From NCBI GenBank assembly GCA_023386255.1, contig JAEWKB010000097.1, forward strand, positions 1 through 7,820: a DNA stretch of 7,820 bases. Direction: 5' to 3'. Under the pieces are notes generated by a model. It saw only the letters and a list, made by a program, of their open reading frames with translations, was not told the origin of the DNA and made no database searches. The position numbers were made by a program, and so were the translations under genes. The DNA is from Bacteroidota bacterium (GTDB lineage: Bacteria; Bacteroidota; Bacteroidia; Flavobacteriales; Flavobacteriaceae). Shown here one piece after another: positions 1 through 6,363 of the stretch (position 1 is its first letter; every line of letters starts with the position of its first letter).

Positions 1-984
1 GGTGTAGTGCAGTGCTCCATTGATATTCCATCTGTCGGAGAGTTTCTGGCTTACATGAAGCTGGTAGTGGTCTTGCTGGTAATTGTCGGTTTCGTTATCA
101 TAGAACCTGATATTGCCTGCCTCATCAGTATACATGCCCGATGTGTTGAAGGTACGGTTGTTTTCCAGCATTTCAGGATCTTCAAGCCCGTTCCATGCCT
201 GGTAGGTTTTTTCCGTTCCGCCAAAAACCAAAGCTTTTACCAAAGTTGTGTTACCCACATAAGTTCCCTGCAGGAAGTAAGATTTAAGATTGGACGATGC
301 ACGGTCTATATATCCTTTTGACGCAATATTGGAAACACGGCCTGCGAGCTCGAACCTGTTGCTCATAAGGCCTGTGCTGAACTTTACAGTATGTTTGCGG
401 GAGTAAAAACTGCCAAACGAGTTGGATATCTCCCCGTTTGCCTCATTGCTGTAGGAGTCGGTAAGGATATTAAGGCTGGCACCAAAAGCACCTGCCCCGT
501 TGGTAGATGTACCTACACCGCGCTGCAGCTGTATGCTTTGTGCCGATGAGGCAAAATCACCCATGTTAACCCAAAACGTTCCTTGTGATTCGGCATCGTT
601 GTACGGAATTCCGTTTAGTGTAACATTAATACGCGATGCGTCCGATCCGCGTACGCGCATGTAGGTGTAGCCTATGCCGTTTCCGGCATCGGTAGTTGTC
701 ACAACCGATGGTAAGTAATTTAGCAGGACAGGAATGTCCTGGCCCAGGTTACGCGGTGCGAGTTCCTGTTTGGTGACGTTGCTGAAGGTAACGGGTGTTT
801 GGGCCGTGGCACGTACGGATTGTACCAGTACCTCATCAATCTTGTAAGTGTTTGTTGAATCTTGCGATACTTCCTGAGCAGAAGCCGTAACCGATAGTAG
901 TGCGACGGCAGGTAAGATTAACTTACAACCTGCCTCAATGCCTAAGTACCTAAGTACCTTAGTACCTTGTAAAAAAATTTTCAT
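1..984 (-). CDS. TonB-dependent outer-membrane receptor, probably for thiamin (N-terminal part; runs off the left edge)
   Basis: This reads 328 codons without a stop from ATG at 984 to the left edge. Residues 1-36 form a signal peptide with hydrophobic core LILPAVALLSV and likely cleavage ASA|Q. A TonB-box-like stretch (DEVLVQSVRA, about 47-56) follows, then a plug domain (about 65-165) with the typical MRVRGSD, LNGIPYND and LQRGVGTSTNGAGAFG segments, and then the first barrel strands. I see no carboxypeptidase-like domain before the plug. Such receptors move scarce substrates across the outer membrane using TonB-ExbBD energy. A TPP riboswitch in the leader makes thiamin or a derivative the likely substrate; this is an inference from regulation, since the sequence alone does not show the ligand. 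The N-region of the signal peptide is unusually long because an 8-bp tandem repeat (931-970) is translated within it. No later in-frame ATG is available before the hydrophobic core, so 984 is the best start. Confidence 0.93.
   Translation of the reverse strand, partial: MKIFLQGTKVLRYLGIEAGCKLILPAVALLSVTASAQEVSQDSTNTYKIDEVLVQSVRATAQTPVTFSNVTKQELAPRNLGQDIPVLLNYLPSVVTTTDAGNGIGYTYMRVRGSDASRINVTLNGIPYNDAESQGTFWVNMGDFASSAQSIQLQRGVGTSTNGAGAFGASLNILTDSYSNEANGEISNSFGSFYSRKHTVKFSTGLMSNRFELAGRVSNIASKGYIDRASSNLKSYFLQGTYVGNTTLVKALVFGGTEKTYQAWNGLEDPEMLENNRTFNTSGMYTDEAGNIRFYDNETDNYQQDHYQLHVSQKLSDRWNINGALHYT
931..970. repeat. Five tandem 8-bp units inside the receptor signal-peptide region
   Basis: On the + strand the units are TGCCTCAA, TGCCTAAG, TACCTAAG, TACCTTAG and TACCTTGT, a degenerate TRCCTHAR pattern with exact 8-bp spacing. 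It is read on the minus strand as codons about 5-18 of the receptor, adding roughly 14 residues between the initiating MKIF and the hydrophobic core. Eight bases is not a multiple of three, so the units are translated in different frames, which argues that the repeat was not shaped as protein sequence. I believe similar strings are scattered between genes in other flavobacteria, but that is recollection and was not checked. Confidence 0.8.
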
Positions 985-985
985 C

Positions 986-1001
986 CGTAAAAATGTTTAC
1001 G
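986..1001 (-). promoter_or_regulatory. Small hairpin one base upstream of the receptor start codon
   Basis: CGTAAA (986-991) and TTTACG (996-1001) are perfectly complementary with a 4-nt loop, and the stem ends one base before the ATG at 984. A stem here could hinder or guide ribosome loading, so it may be part of the riboswitch expression platform. No Shine-Dalgarno sequence is obvious, which is common in Bacteroidota. The regulatory role is inference. Confidence 0.4.
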
Positions 1002-1012
1002 AATAAAAGGGG

Positions 1013-1036
1013 CAATTATTCTGTTATTAATAATTG
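1013..1036 (-). promoter_or_regulatory. AT-rich leader hairpin between the TPP riboswitch and the receptor gene
   Basis: CAATTATT (1013-1020) and AATAATTG (1029-1036) are a perfect 8-bp inverted repeat with an 8-nt loop. It lies in the receptor leader downstream of the TPP aptamer. It is AT-rich and has no long T-run behind it, so it is not a convincing terminator. Its function is unknown. Confidence 0.35.
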
Positions 1037-1052
1037 ATAATGTCAAAAGGCG

Positions 1053-1075
1053 GCCACGGCGTGCACTCCTGTGGC
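1053..1075 (-). promoter_or_regulatory. GC-rich hairpin just 3' of the TPP aptamer, possible expression platform
   Basis: In the transcript GCCAC (1075-1071) pairs with GTGGC (1057-1053), with two more G-C pairs inside and a GTGCAC loop; CGCCTTTTG follows. It could be an attenuator (terminator-like) hairpin, although the T-run has only four bases and two C's separate it from the stem. Its 3' flank CCGCC is also complementary to GGCGG inside the aptamer (about 1103-1107), which offers an alternative pairing. That switching model is inference. Confidence 0.4.
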
Positions 1076-1077
1076 TA

Positions 1078-1158
1078 TCTTTTAATTCCCTTGGCAGCAT
1101 TACCCGCCCAGGTTCTTTGGGTATGATCTCAGCTCGTTATTTAGAGCACCCCTTTGAG
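1078..1158 (-). promoter_or_regulatory. TPP riboswitch (THI element)
   Basis: Read on the minus strand, the region contains the conserved thi-box segments in the right order: GGGGTGC (1152-1146), a short P3 stem GCTC/GAGC, CTGAGA (1132-1127), ATACCC (1124-1119), GAACCTG (1115-1109), GGGTAATGCTGCC (1105-1093) and AAGGGAA (1092-1086). This matches the TPP aptamer of Rfam family RF00059. It sits directly behind a promoter-like box and about 95 nt upstream of the receptor start, so thiamin pyrophosphate should repress the receptor. TPP control of outer-membrane receptors is known in Bacteroidota. The P1 closing stem is weak as I read it, so the outer boundaries are approximate. Confidence 0.95.
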
Positions 1159-1164
1159 ACGGCG

Positions 1165-1172
1165 CAAAGTTA
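1165..1172 (-). promoter_or_regulatory. Bacteroidota-type -7 promoter box (TAACTTTG) for the TPP-controlled receptor
   Basis: TAACTTTG on the minus strand matches TAnnTTTG exactly and would start transcription near 1158-1160, just before the aptamer. No clean TTG is found at -33. A TTCTG contributed by the adjacent GATTTCAGA-type repeat lies about 18 nt upstream and may take that place. Confidence 0.65.
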
Positions 1173-1179
1173 AAACTTA

Positions 1180-1257
1180 ATTTCAGATTTCAGAATGTAG
1201 ATTTCAGATTTATTAAACAGGCTAAAATAATCTGAATTCTGAAATCCAAAATCTGAA
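1180..1257. repeat. GATTTCAGA-family repeat forming an imperfect hairpin
   Basis: The left arm (from 1182) begins TTCAGATTTCAGA and the right arm (ending 1257) ends AATCTGAA. Aligning one arm with the reverse complement of the other gives 9 matching bases at the outer end, a patchy middle and a second run of about 8 matches near the loop. The element fills the gap between the arfB stop codon (1258-1260) and the receptor promoter. It is too AT-rich and lacks the T-run of a standard terminator. It belongs to the same family as 1662-1694, 6286-6306 and 6364-6397. Confidence 0.75.
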
Positions 1258-1659
1258 CTAATAATCCGGTTTGCGCCTTGATTGCTTTATCTCTGACTGC
1301 CGCCTTTTATTTTCAATTCTTTTTTTAATAACGGCTTTGGGTACTTTGGTGGCTTTTCGGGCTTTTTGTACTTTAAGTGCGTTTTCCATTACTTGTAAAA
1401 AACGTTTGGTAACAATGTCTTTGTTGCGCAGCTGGCTACGGTCTTCATCGCATTGCAGTATAAGTACTTTATCTGTAGTAAGTTTAGAGGCCAGATTGGT
1501 TTCGGCCAGTGCTTTTTCTTCATCAGTAAGTGCCTGAGAGCCGGCAAGGTCAAAGCTCAGTACCACTTTAGACGAAACTTTATTTACGTTTTGCCCGCCC
1601 GCGCCACTGCTGCGTACAGCCTTATAACTTAGCTCTGATAATATCTTTTCTGTGTCCAA
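1258..1659 (-). CDS. arfB: ArfB-type peptidyl-tRNA hydrolase (ribosome rescue, RF-1 domain)
   Basis: A 133-residue protein, the usual ArfB (YaeJ) length. The catalytic GGQ is at 21-23 within VRSSGAGGQNVNKVSSKV, the class I release-factor signature, and LILQCDEDRSQLRNK follows at about 65-79. The last 40 residues are very rich in Lys and Arg (KRIENKRRQSEIKQSRRKPDY); in this family that tail enters the empty mRNA channel of a stalled ribosome while GGQ releases the nascent peptide. The reading starts at TTG (1659); no in-frame ATG exists nearby, and family members start at about this point, so TTG is either a real rare start or a mutated ATG. The gene is the last of the minus-strand cluster, 35 bp after the DUF4301 stop, and GATTTCAGA-type repeats abut both ends. 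Confidence 0.92.
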   Translation of the reverse strand: MDTEKILSELSYKAVRSSGAGGQNVNKVSSKVVLSFDLAGSQALTDEEKALAETNLASKLTTDKVLILQCDEDRSQLRNKDIVTKRFLQVMENALKVQKARKATKVPKAVIKKRIENKRRQSEIKQSRRKPDY

Positions 1660-1661
1660 AG

Positions 1662-1694
1662 TAATCTGAAATCTGAAATCATCAATCTGAAATC
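1662..1694. repeat. TCTGAAATC repeat cluster between arfB and the DUF4301 gene
   Basis: On the + strand three TCTGAAATC-type units occur in 33 bp, all in one orientation (two in tandem at 1666-1680 and one at 1687-1694 after ATCA). The cluster starts directly after the DUF4301 stop codon (TAG, 1697-1695) and ends three bases before the arfB TTG start, so it fills the whole gap and takes the place where a ribosome-binding site would be. It is inverted relative to the left arm of the 1180-1257 element. Confidence 0.75.
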
Positions 1695-3590
1695 CTATTG
1701 TGGCTGATGCGCCGGTTTCAGCAGGTCGTTAACCGTTTTTACAGGATTAAAAGTCTCTAGCGGCTCTTCAACAAAAACAGTTATCCATCCTGCCATGGCA
1801 CCGTTCCAAAGTCCCGGAAGCTCATAAGATTTTACATCTTTTCCGTTCTTATTTTTATAAACTATGAAGCCGGTGGAAGGATCAACAAATTTGGCCAGAT
1901 CAAAAGATTCACCCTTATAATTCTTTAATCCGCAAACTACATCAACGGGATTAAAGTGGGTTGAAGCTGCCAATATTTTCTGTTGTTCTTTATTGTCAAG
2001 GTCTATTTGAGAGCTTTCTATAATTTGCAATGTAAGCCTGCCTTTGTCGCCTTTTATCCAGAATGGCCCGCCGCCCGGCTCGCCCTCGTTCTTAACCATA
2101 CCGCAAATCCGGATAGGCCTGTCCAGCATGTCGCGCACATATTCTATTTTATGTTCGGGTGTATATTTGGCAACGTCCTGCGGTATATCAACAGAAAGTT
2201 TTTCTTTCGCAAATACAATTATTTCACGTAGATCTGCATCGGTAACACTGCCGCTGTCAATCTTTTTCAGGTAATTAAAAATTTGTTCCTGCAATTCCAT
2301 CAGCATGCCTGCCAGTGCTTTTTTATACAAGGCAATGGTTTTAATGTTGTTGTGGCTAACATTGTCAATATTTTTAATGAAAACAATGTCATCATCAAGC
2401 CTGTTCAGGTTTTCTATTAATGCGCCATGACCTCCCGGACGAAACACCAGCCTGCCGCTGCCGTCCCTGAAAGGTAAATTATTAAGGTCAACCGCTATAG
2501 TGTCGGTCTCTTTATGCTGGTACGAGAAGCTAAAGTTTATTTTTATTCCTGATTCTTCTTCAATTGATGGCTTTACTTCTTTTATGGCATCAAGAAATCC
2601 ATCCAGATGTTCCTCAGATATTGTAAAATGTACATCGGCCTCGCCATTTGAGCTCGCATAAGCCACTGCTTCTTTTAAATGTTCATACACCGGGGTAGCA
2701 ATAAAATCTTCGTACTGATGAAACGGTAATATGCCTTTGGGTTTATTGGCATAGTCAAACTTATCTTTAGCCAGCAGGGTCCTGATGAAATTGTGGTAGC
2801 GCTGGTTCTTGTTCCATTCTGCATACTCCGGGTTTTCCTTCGTAACCTGAAGGATATCCTTAAAGAAAGGGAATTTATCAAGCCCTACCAGAAACACGCT
2901 CAATGCACTGGCATTTTTACGGTTGATGTAGGCATTAATACTTTCATTGTCAGGATTAAATTCAGCTATAAATTCGCAAAGGAACTTAAACATACGGCTG
3001 GCTGCACCCGATGCTGGTACAAACTTTTTAAACTTAAAGTTGTTCTTCCTGCTTTCAAATAATTTTGCAAATTCTTCGGCAGCAATCCGTTGTAAAGGAT
3101 AAATGCCGTCATTAAGTACTGCAGGTTTTTCCAGTTTAACTTTAGATATGCCGTTCCTGAAAATGGTAAGGTGCCGCCTTATAGTTTCCATGGGGATGCC
3201 CATGTTATATATCTGCACAAAATCTTCAACGGTAAATCCTGAATCAAGTGCTTTCTCCAGCGACAGGATTATACTTTTACCGGTATCAGTAAGGTTTTGT
3301 TTTGATGATGCGGCTGTTATATAGTTAATGTCTTTTTTGCCGAGTATCTTCAACAGTCCCTCAGCGGCTGGATCGTTTTCATCTTCAGCAATGATTATAA
3401 CAAGATGGCTGTCTGTATTTACGGAAGATGCAGAAGCAAAATCAGTAACAGAAAAAGCAAAATCACGTGCTTCTTTTCCGTCAGGTGCTATAAATTGTGC
3501 CAGTTCCTGTGCCAGGGCTTTATCTTCATGTTTGGCAACAAATGTTATATTCAGGGTGCTTGTCCTTCGCTGCGTAATATTCTCTTCCAT
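1695..3590 (-). CDS. DUF4301 protein with an extra N-terminal domain resembling a degenerate NadR-like kinase
   Basis: A 631-residue protein of unknown function. From about residue 118 (FTVEDFVQIYNMGIP) to the end it matches what I know of DUF4301, with landmarks VPASGAASRMFK (191-202), RPGGHGALIENLN (384-396), DIVFIKNIDNV (401-411), GEPGGGPFW (503-511), THFNPVD (544-550) and a WNGAMAGW segment (595-602). The glycine-rich and GHGALIENLN motifs suggest a nucleotidyltransferase-like fold, but no reaction is known to me. Residues 1-117 are additional and could be a collapsed NadR-type ATPase (see findings). The ATG at 3590 lies inside pnuC, overlapping its last 40 bp, so the two are probably translationally coupled. 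No signal peptide or membrane segment is seen, so it should be cytoplasmic. The family call is good; the function is open. Confidence 0.85.
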   Translation of the reverse strand: MEENITQRRTSTLNITFVAKHEDKALAQELAQFIAPDGKEARDFAFSVTDFASASSVNTDSHLVIIIAEDENDPAAEGLLKILGKKDINYITAASSKQNLTDTGKSIILSLEKALDSGFTVEDFVQIYNMGIPMETIRRHLTIFRNGISKVKLEKPAVLNDGIYPLQRIAAEEFAKLFESRKNNFKFKKFVPASGAASRMFKFLCEFIAEFNPDNESINAYINRKNASALSVFLVGLDKFPFFKDILQVTKENPEYAEWNKNQRYHNFIRTLLAKDKFDYANKPKGILPFHQYEDFIATPVYEHLKEAVAYASSNGEADVHFTISEEHLDGFLDAIKEVKPSIEEESGIKINFSFSYQHKETDTIAVDLNNLPFRDGSGRLVFRPGGHGALIENLNRLDDDIVFIKNIDNVSHNNIKTIALYKKALAGMLMELQEQIFNYLKKIDSGSVTDADLREIIVFAKEKLSVDIPQDVAKYTPEHKIEYVRDMLDRPIRICGMVKNEGEPGGGPFWIKGDKGRLTLQIIESSQIDLDNKEQQKILAASTHFNPVDVVCGLKNYKGESFDLAKFVDPSTGFIVYKNKNGKDVKSYELPGLWNGAMAGWITVFVEEPLETFNPVKTVNDLLKPAHQPQ

Positions 3591-4180
3591 ACACTATAGC
3601 CGTAAAAGGCAATTGATGTTAATACTATATAATAAAAGCCGGTAAATATAAGGCCTTTATAAAAAAACAGCGGGATTGCAATAATGTCTCCAATTATCAG
3701 GTATATCCAGTTCTCAATTTTGCGTTTGGCCAGCAGCCACATGCCGATAAAGAAAAGCCCGGTGATAAAGGTGTCTACATAGGCCCACCAGTAGGTAAAC
3801 ATATCAAAAAAGATATATACCCCTGAAACAAATATAACAGATAACCCGAAAATTACCCCACTTTTTAGATTATCTTTAGCAGTAACTTTAGTTATTTTTG
3901 TGTGCTGCAGCGTGTTTTTGCTGCCCCACAGGTACCAGCCGTAAATACTCATGTAAAAGTAATAGGCGTTTATAATAAGGTCGCCATACAGGTCTGCAGT
4001 ATATAGCAGGTATACATATATGGCAGTGCTTACTAAGCCTGTAGGGTAAACAAGTATGCTGTTCCGTGCCGAGAAAATAACACTTAGCAGGCCGAAGAAA
4101 ATAGCGATAATTTCAAGTGTAAGTATGGCAGGAGTATAATTTTGATACTGGCTGAAAAGGAAGTCGATAAATTCTGTCAT
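3551..4180 (-). CDS. pnuC: PnuC-family vitamin transporter (thiamin PnuT or nicotinamide riboside PnuC)
   Basis: A 209-residue inner-membrane protein with about seven hydrophobic segments. PnuC-family landmarks are FSARNSILVYPTG (36-48), MSIYGWYLWG (77-86), an acidic-aromatic stretch YVDTFITGLFFIGMWLLAKR (134-153) and ENWIYLIIGDIIAI (156-169). PnuC proteins carry nicotinamide riboside, thiamin (PnuT) or riboflavin (PnuX) by facilitated diffusion, with trapping by a cytoplasmic kinase. The TPP-regulated receptor 2.5 kb away favours thiamin, whereas a NadR-like partner would fit nicotinamide riboside; sequence alone does not settle it. I prefer ATG at 4180, two bases after the phosphopantetheinyl-transferase stop, over an in-frame TTG at 4186 that overlaps that stop. 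The C-terminal end overlaps the DUF4301 start by 40 bp. Confidence 0.9.
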   Translation of the reverse strand: MTEFIDFLFSQYQNYTPAILTLEIIAIFFGLLSVIFSARNSILVYPTGLVSTAIYVYLLYTADLYGDLIINAYYFYMSIYGWYLWGSKNTLQHTKITKVTAKDNLKSGVIFGLSVIFVSGVYIFFDMFTYWWAYVDTFITGLFFIGMWLLAKRKIENWIYLIIGDIIAIPLFFYKGLIFTGFYYIVLTSIAFYGYSVWKRILRSEGQAP

Positions 4181-4182
4181 GG

Positions 4183-4818
4183 TCAATCAGCCTCAAAGGT
4201 GTATACTAAGGTAAAATCTTCTATTTCTTCAAAGCTGAAGTCATAGTGTGCATCTATTTCTTCAAAGGTAACATGTGCCTGTCCTTTTCCGGCTTCAACT
4301 GCAAAAGGCAAAACATTTATATGCTCTTTAAAGCTGATGCCTTCGCGGGATATCATTTTAAATACGGCTTCTTTTACACCCCATATCACAATCAGCATCC
4401 GCGTATAGTCCGTAAGATGCAGCGGGTCCAGGTAAGCAAATTCCTTTTCAATGAATTTGTCGGCAATCTTTACCACCTTTTCACGGCGCAGCTCCATGTC
4501 TATGCCAACATTGCGGCTGCTGATGATAATGGCTGAAAAACCATAGGAGTGGGTTATGGAAATATTTTTACCGTCTTTCAGGTGGGGCTTACCGTCTTCG
4601 GCATAGTAGAGGTCAAAGTCGCTATAGCCAATTTCCTGCAGCAGCATCCTCACGCTCAAAAAGCCTCTGCGGTGCTGCTCTGATTTCATTTTGTCAACGC
4701 GTGCGGTACACACATCCTTAAGCTGTACACGGGCCGAAAGCTCCTCAAGGCTCTCGGTTATCTTCCAGACCAACAGTTGGGTATGGTCACTAATTTTTAC
4801 AGATTTATATAGTGGCAT
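4183..4818 (-). CDS. 4'-phosphopantetheinyl transferase superfamily protein
   Basis: A 211-residue Sfp/AcpT-like enzyme that moves the phosphopantetheine arm of coenzyme A onto a conserved serine of an acyl or peptidyl carrier protein. Visible motifs are DGKPHL (75-80), SITHSYGF (87-94), the Mg-binding VGIDMEL (104-110, with D107 and E109) and WGVKEAVFK (146-154, with K149 and E150), in family order and spacing. The length fits Sfp-type enzymes, and I cannot name the carrier protein it serves. It starts at ATG 4818 and is the first gene of the minus-strand cluster; pnuC starts 2 bp after its stop (TGACCATG). The link to vitamin transport appears to be shared transcription, with no obvious shared pathway. 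Confidence 0.93.
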   Translation of the reverse strand: MPLYKSVKISDHTQLLVWKITESLEELSARVQLKDVCTARVDKMKSEQHRRGFLSVRMLLQEIGYSDFDLYYAEDGKPHLKDGKNISITHSYGFSAIIISSRNVGIDMELRREKVVKIADKFIEKEFAYLDPLHLTDYTRMLIVIWGVKEAVFKMISREGISFKEHINVLPFAVEAGKGQAHVTFEEIDAHYDFSFEEIEDFTLVYTFEAD

Positions 4819-4898
4819 GTGCGTTTTTGAAGGCTCCGTTCACGCTGCTGTTTTTCAGTGCGTTACAACCCGTGGCATTAGTTTTAATTTAATCCTGA

Positions 4899-4922
4899 AA
4901 ATAGGTAGTTATAAACCTATTT
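4899..4922. promoter_or_regulatory. Perfect 8-bp inverted repeat beside the ahcY -7 box, candidate operator or leader hairpin
   Basis: AAATAGGT (4899-4906) and ACCTATTT (4915-4922) are exact inverted repeats around an 8-nt spacer. It ends two bases before the ahcY -7 box (4925), where it would cover the -10 to -35 region, and it lies in the expected 5' leader of the divergent transferase operon. It could therefore be a repressor site for ahcY or an RNA hairpin in the other transcript. No known operator is recognised. Confidence 0.45.
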
Positions 4923-4924
4923 AT

Positions 4925-4932
4925 TACCTTTG
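4925..4932 (+). promoter_or_regulatory. Bacteroidota-type -7 box (TACCTTTG) for ahcY
   Basis: TACCTTTG, followed by C, fits TAnnTTTG exactly. It would start transcription near 4939, giving a leader of about 28 nt before the ATG at 4967. No clear TTG is present at -33; that place is taken by the inverted repeat 4899-4922. Confidence 0.65.
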
Positions 4933-4933
4933 C

Positions 4934-4944
4934 GCAAATTTTGC
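4934..4944. promoter_or_regulatory. Short palindrome between the two divergent -7 boxes
   Basis: GCAAA-T-TTTGC is perfectly symmetric and lies almost midway between the ahcY -7 box (4925-4932) and the opposite-strand -7 box (4950-4957), on both predicted start sites. It could bind one regulator acting on both promoters. It is short and AT-rich, so chance is a serious alternative. Confidence 0.25.
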
Positions 4945-4949
4945 TAATA

Positions 4950-4957
4950 CAAATATA
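4950..4957 (-). promoter_or_regulatory. Probable -7 box (TATATTTG) for the transferase-pnuC-DUF4301-arfB cluster
   Basis: TATATTTG on the minus strand matches TAnnTTTG. A TTG at 4982-4980 lies 22 nt upstream, slightly long for the -33 element, and falls inside the first codons of ahcY. Transcription would start near 4943 and give a leader of about 125 nt before the ATG at 4818. Confidence 0.5.
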
Positions 4958-4966
4958 CAATATTCA

Positions 4967-6283
4967 ATGAGTACTAAGACAATGCCTTATGTGGCTTACA
5001 AAGTAAAAGACATTTCGCTTGCGGAATGGGGTAGGAAAGAGATTGAGCTTGCTGAAGCTGAAATGCCGGGGCTTATGGCGCTTCGTGAAGAATATAAAGA
5101 CATTCAGCCATTAAAAGGTGCCCGCATTGCAGGATGCCTTCACATGACCATACAAACTGCTGTTTTAATTGAAACGCTTGTAGCCCTTGGTGCTGATGTT
5201 ACCTGGAGTTCTTGCAACATATTCTCTACGCAGGACCACGCTGCTGCTGCTATTGCTGCCGCAGGTATTCAGGTTTATGCATGGAAAGGCATGAATGAAG
5301 AGGAATTTGACTGGTGTATTGAACAAACACTTTGGTTTGGTGAAGACCGCCAGCCGCTTAACATGATACTTGATGACGGTGGCGACCTTACCAATATGGT
5401 ATTTGACCGTTTCCCTGAGCTTGCCGCAGGCATTAAAGGATTGTCTGAAGAGACTACTACAGGTGTTCACCGCCTTTATGAAAGGATGAAGAACGGTACA
5501 CTTGTTATGCCGGCTATAAACGTGAATGACTCGGTTACCAAATCTAAATTTGATAACAAATACGGCTGTAAGGAAAGTGCTGTAGATGCTATACGCCGTG
5601 CTACCGACCTCATGCTTGCCGGTAAAAGGGTAGTGGTATGCGGTTATGGCGACGTGGGTAAAGGTACTGCGGCATCATTCCGTGGTGCTGGTTCTATTGT
5701 TTCCGTTACCGAAATTGACCCAATATGCGCGCTACAGGCTGCCATGGACGGTTACGAAGTTAAAAGGCTTGATACTGTGATTGGCAATGCCGATATTATC
5801 ATTACCACTACAGGTAACAAGGATATTGTTGTGGGCCGTCATTTTGAAGCCATGAAAGATAAAACTGTAGTTTGTAATATTGGCCACTTTGATAATGAGA
5901 TTGACATGGCGTGGCTAAACAAAAACCATGGTGCAACCAAGGTTGAAATTAAGCCTCAGGTTGATAAATATACCATTAACGGTAAAGATGTTATAATCCT
6001 TGCCGAAGGACGCCTTGTAAACCTTGGCTGTGCTACAGGGCACCCAAGCTTTGTAATGAGCAACTCGTTCACTAACCAGACGCTTGCACAAATTGAGCTT
6101 TGGACAAACAGCGATGCTTATGAGAACAAAGTGTACATGCTGCCTAAACACCTTGATGAAAAAGTAGCATCACTTCACCTTGCCAAACTTGGCGTGGAGC
6201 TTGAAACGCTTAATGATGAGCAGGCTGCTTACATTGGTGTTGAAGTACAGGGGCCGTTTAAGCCTGAGTATTACAGATACTAA
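4967..6283 (+). CDS. ahcY: Adenosylhomocysteinase (S-adenosyl-L-homocysteine hydrolase)
   Basis: A cytoplasmic, NAD-dependent enzyme that splits S-adenosylhomocysteine into adenosine and homocysteine, removing the by-product inhibitor of methyltransferases and feeding the methionine cycle. From ATG 4967 the product has 438 residues, normal for the family. Landmarks are GCLHMT (56-61), [13 protein letters not shown] (83-95), [11 protein letters not shown] (187-197), the NAD-binding GYGDVGKG (226-233), HFDNEIDM (307-314), [14 protein letters not shown] (358-371) and the C-terminal FKPEYYRY, whose Lys and Tyr reach the NAD of the neighbouring subunit. The frame stays open upstream to 4691, but that part overlaps the opposite-strand gene and the promoter, and homologues start near 4967. 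It stands alone as a transcription unit, with its own -7 box and a terminator 35 bp after the stop. Confidence 0.98.
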   Translation: MSTKTMPYVAYKVKDISLAEWGRKEIELAEAEMPGLMALREEYKDIQPLKGARIAGCLHMTIQTAVLIETLVALGADVTWSSCNIFSTQDHAAAAIAAAGIQVYAWKGMNEEEFDWCIEQTLWFGEDRQPLNMILDDGGDLTNMVFDRFPELAAGIKGLSEETTTGVHRLYERMKNGTLVMPAINVNDSVTKSKFDNKYGCKESAVDAIRRATDLMLAGKRVVVCGYGDVGKGTAASFRGAGSIVSVTEIDPICALQAAMDGYEVKRLDTVIGNADIIITTTGNKDIVVGRHFEAMKDKTVVCNIGHFDNEIDMAWLNKNHGATKVEIKPQVDKYTINGKDVIILAEGRLVNLGCATGHPSFVMSNSFTNQTLAQIELWTNSDAYENKVYMLPKHLDEKVASLHLAKLGVELETLNDEQAAYIGVEVQGPFKPEYYRY

Positions 6284-6285
6284 TT

Positions 6286-6306
6286 TTAGATTTCAGATTT
6301 CAGAAT
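6286..6306. repeat. GATTTCAGA-family repeat after ahcY (left arm of an inverted pair)
   Basis: Two GATTTCAGA units in tandem lie three bases after the ahcY stop. Bases 6286-6299 (TTAGATTTCAGATT) are the exact 14-bp reverse complement of 6365-6378, so the two copies bracket the terminator hairpin. Confidence 0.75.
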
Positions 6307-6317
6307 CCTAAATAAAT

Positions 6318-6347
6318 AGCCCTTGCATTAGCGAGGGCTTGTTTTTT
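6318..6347 (+). terminator. Rho-independent terminator of ahcY
   Basis: The stem AGCCCTTGC (6318-6326) pairs with GCGAGGGCT (6331-6339), nine pairs including one G-U wobble, around the loop ATTA. The run TGTTTTTT follows. The position between the convergent ahcY and tag genes fits. On the other strand the stem is followed by ATTTATTT, so weak termination of tag transcripts is possible. Confidence 0.9.
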
Positions 6348-6363
6348 AGTGTCGAGTGTAGCT

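Noticed and set aside
7..321. Open frame of 104 codons on the + strand
   Set aside because: It lies entirely within the receptor gene on the other strand, which has clear plug and barrel sequence; the + product is not recognisable.
1180..1694. CRISPR-like array from the TCTGAAATC repeats
   Set aside because: The repeats are only about 9 bp, have no regular spacers, occur in both orientations, and have no cas genes nearby.
4181..4186. TTG start for pnuC at 4186
   Set aside because: It is possible, but the ATG two codons later, directly after the previous stop, is simpler and matches the tag junction.
4691..4966. N-terminal extension of ahcY
   Set aside because: The frame is open but overlaps the transferase gene and the promoter region. 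Homologues start near 4967, and the resulting 438 residues fit the family.
4819..4966. SAM or SAH riboswitch upstream of ahcY
   Set aside because: The predicted ahcY leader is only about 28 nt, and no conserved SAM or SAH aptamer motif was found in the gap on either strand.
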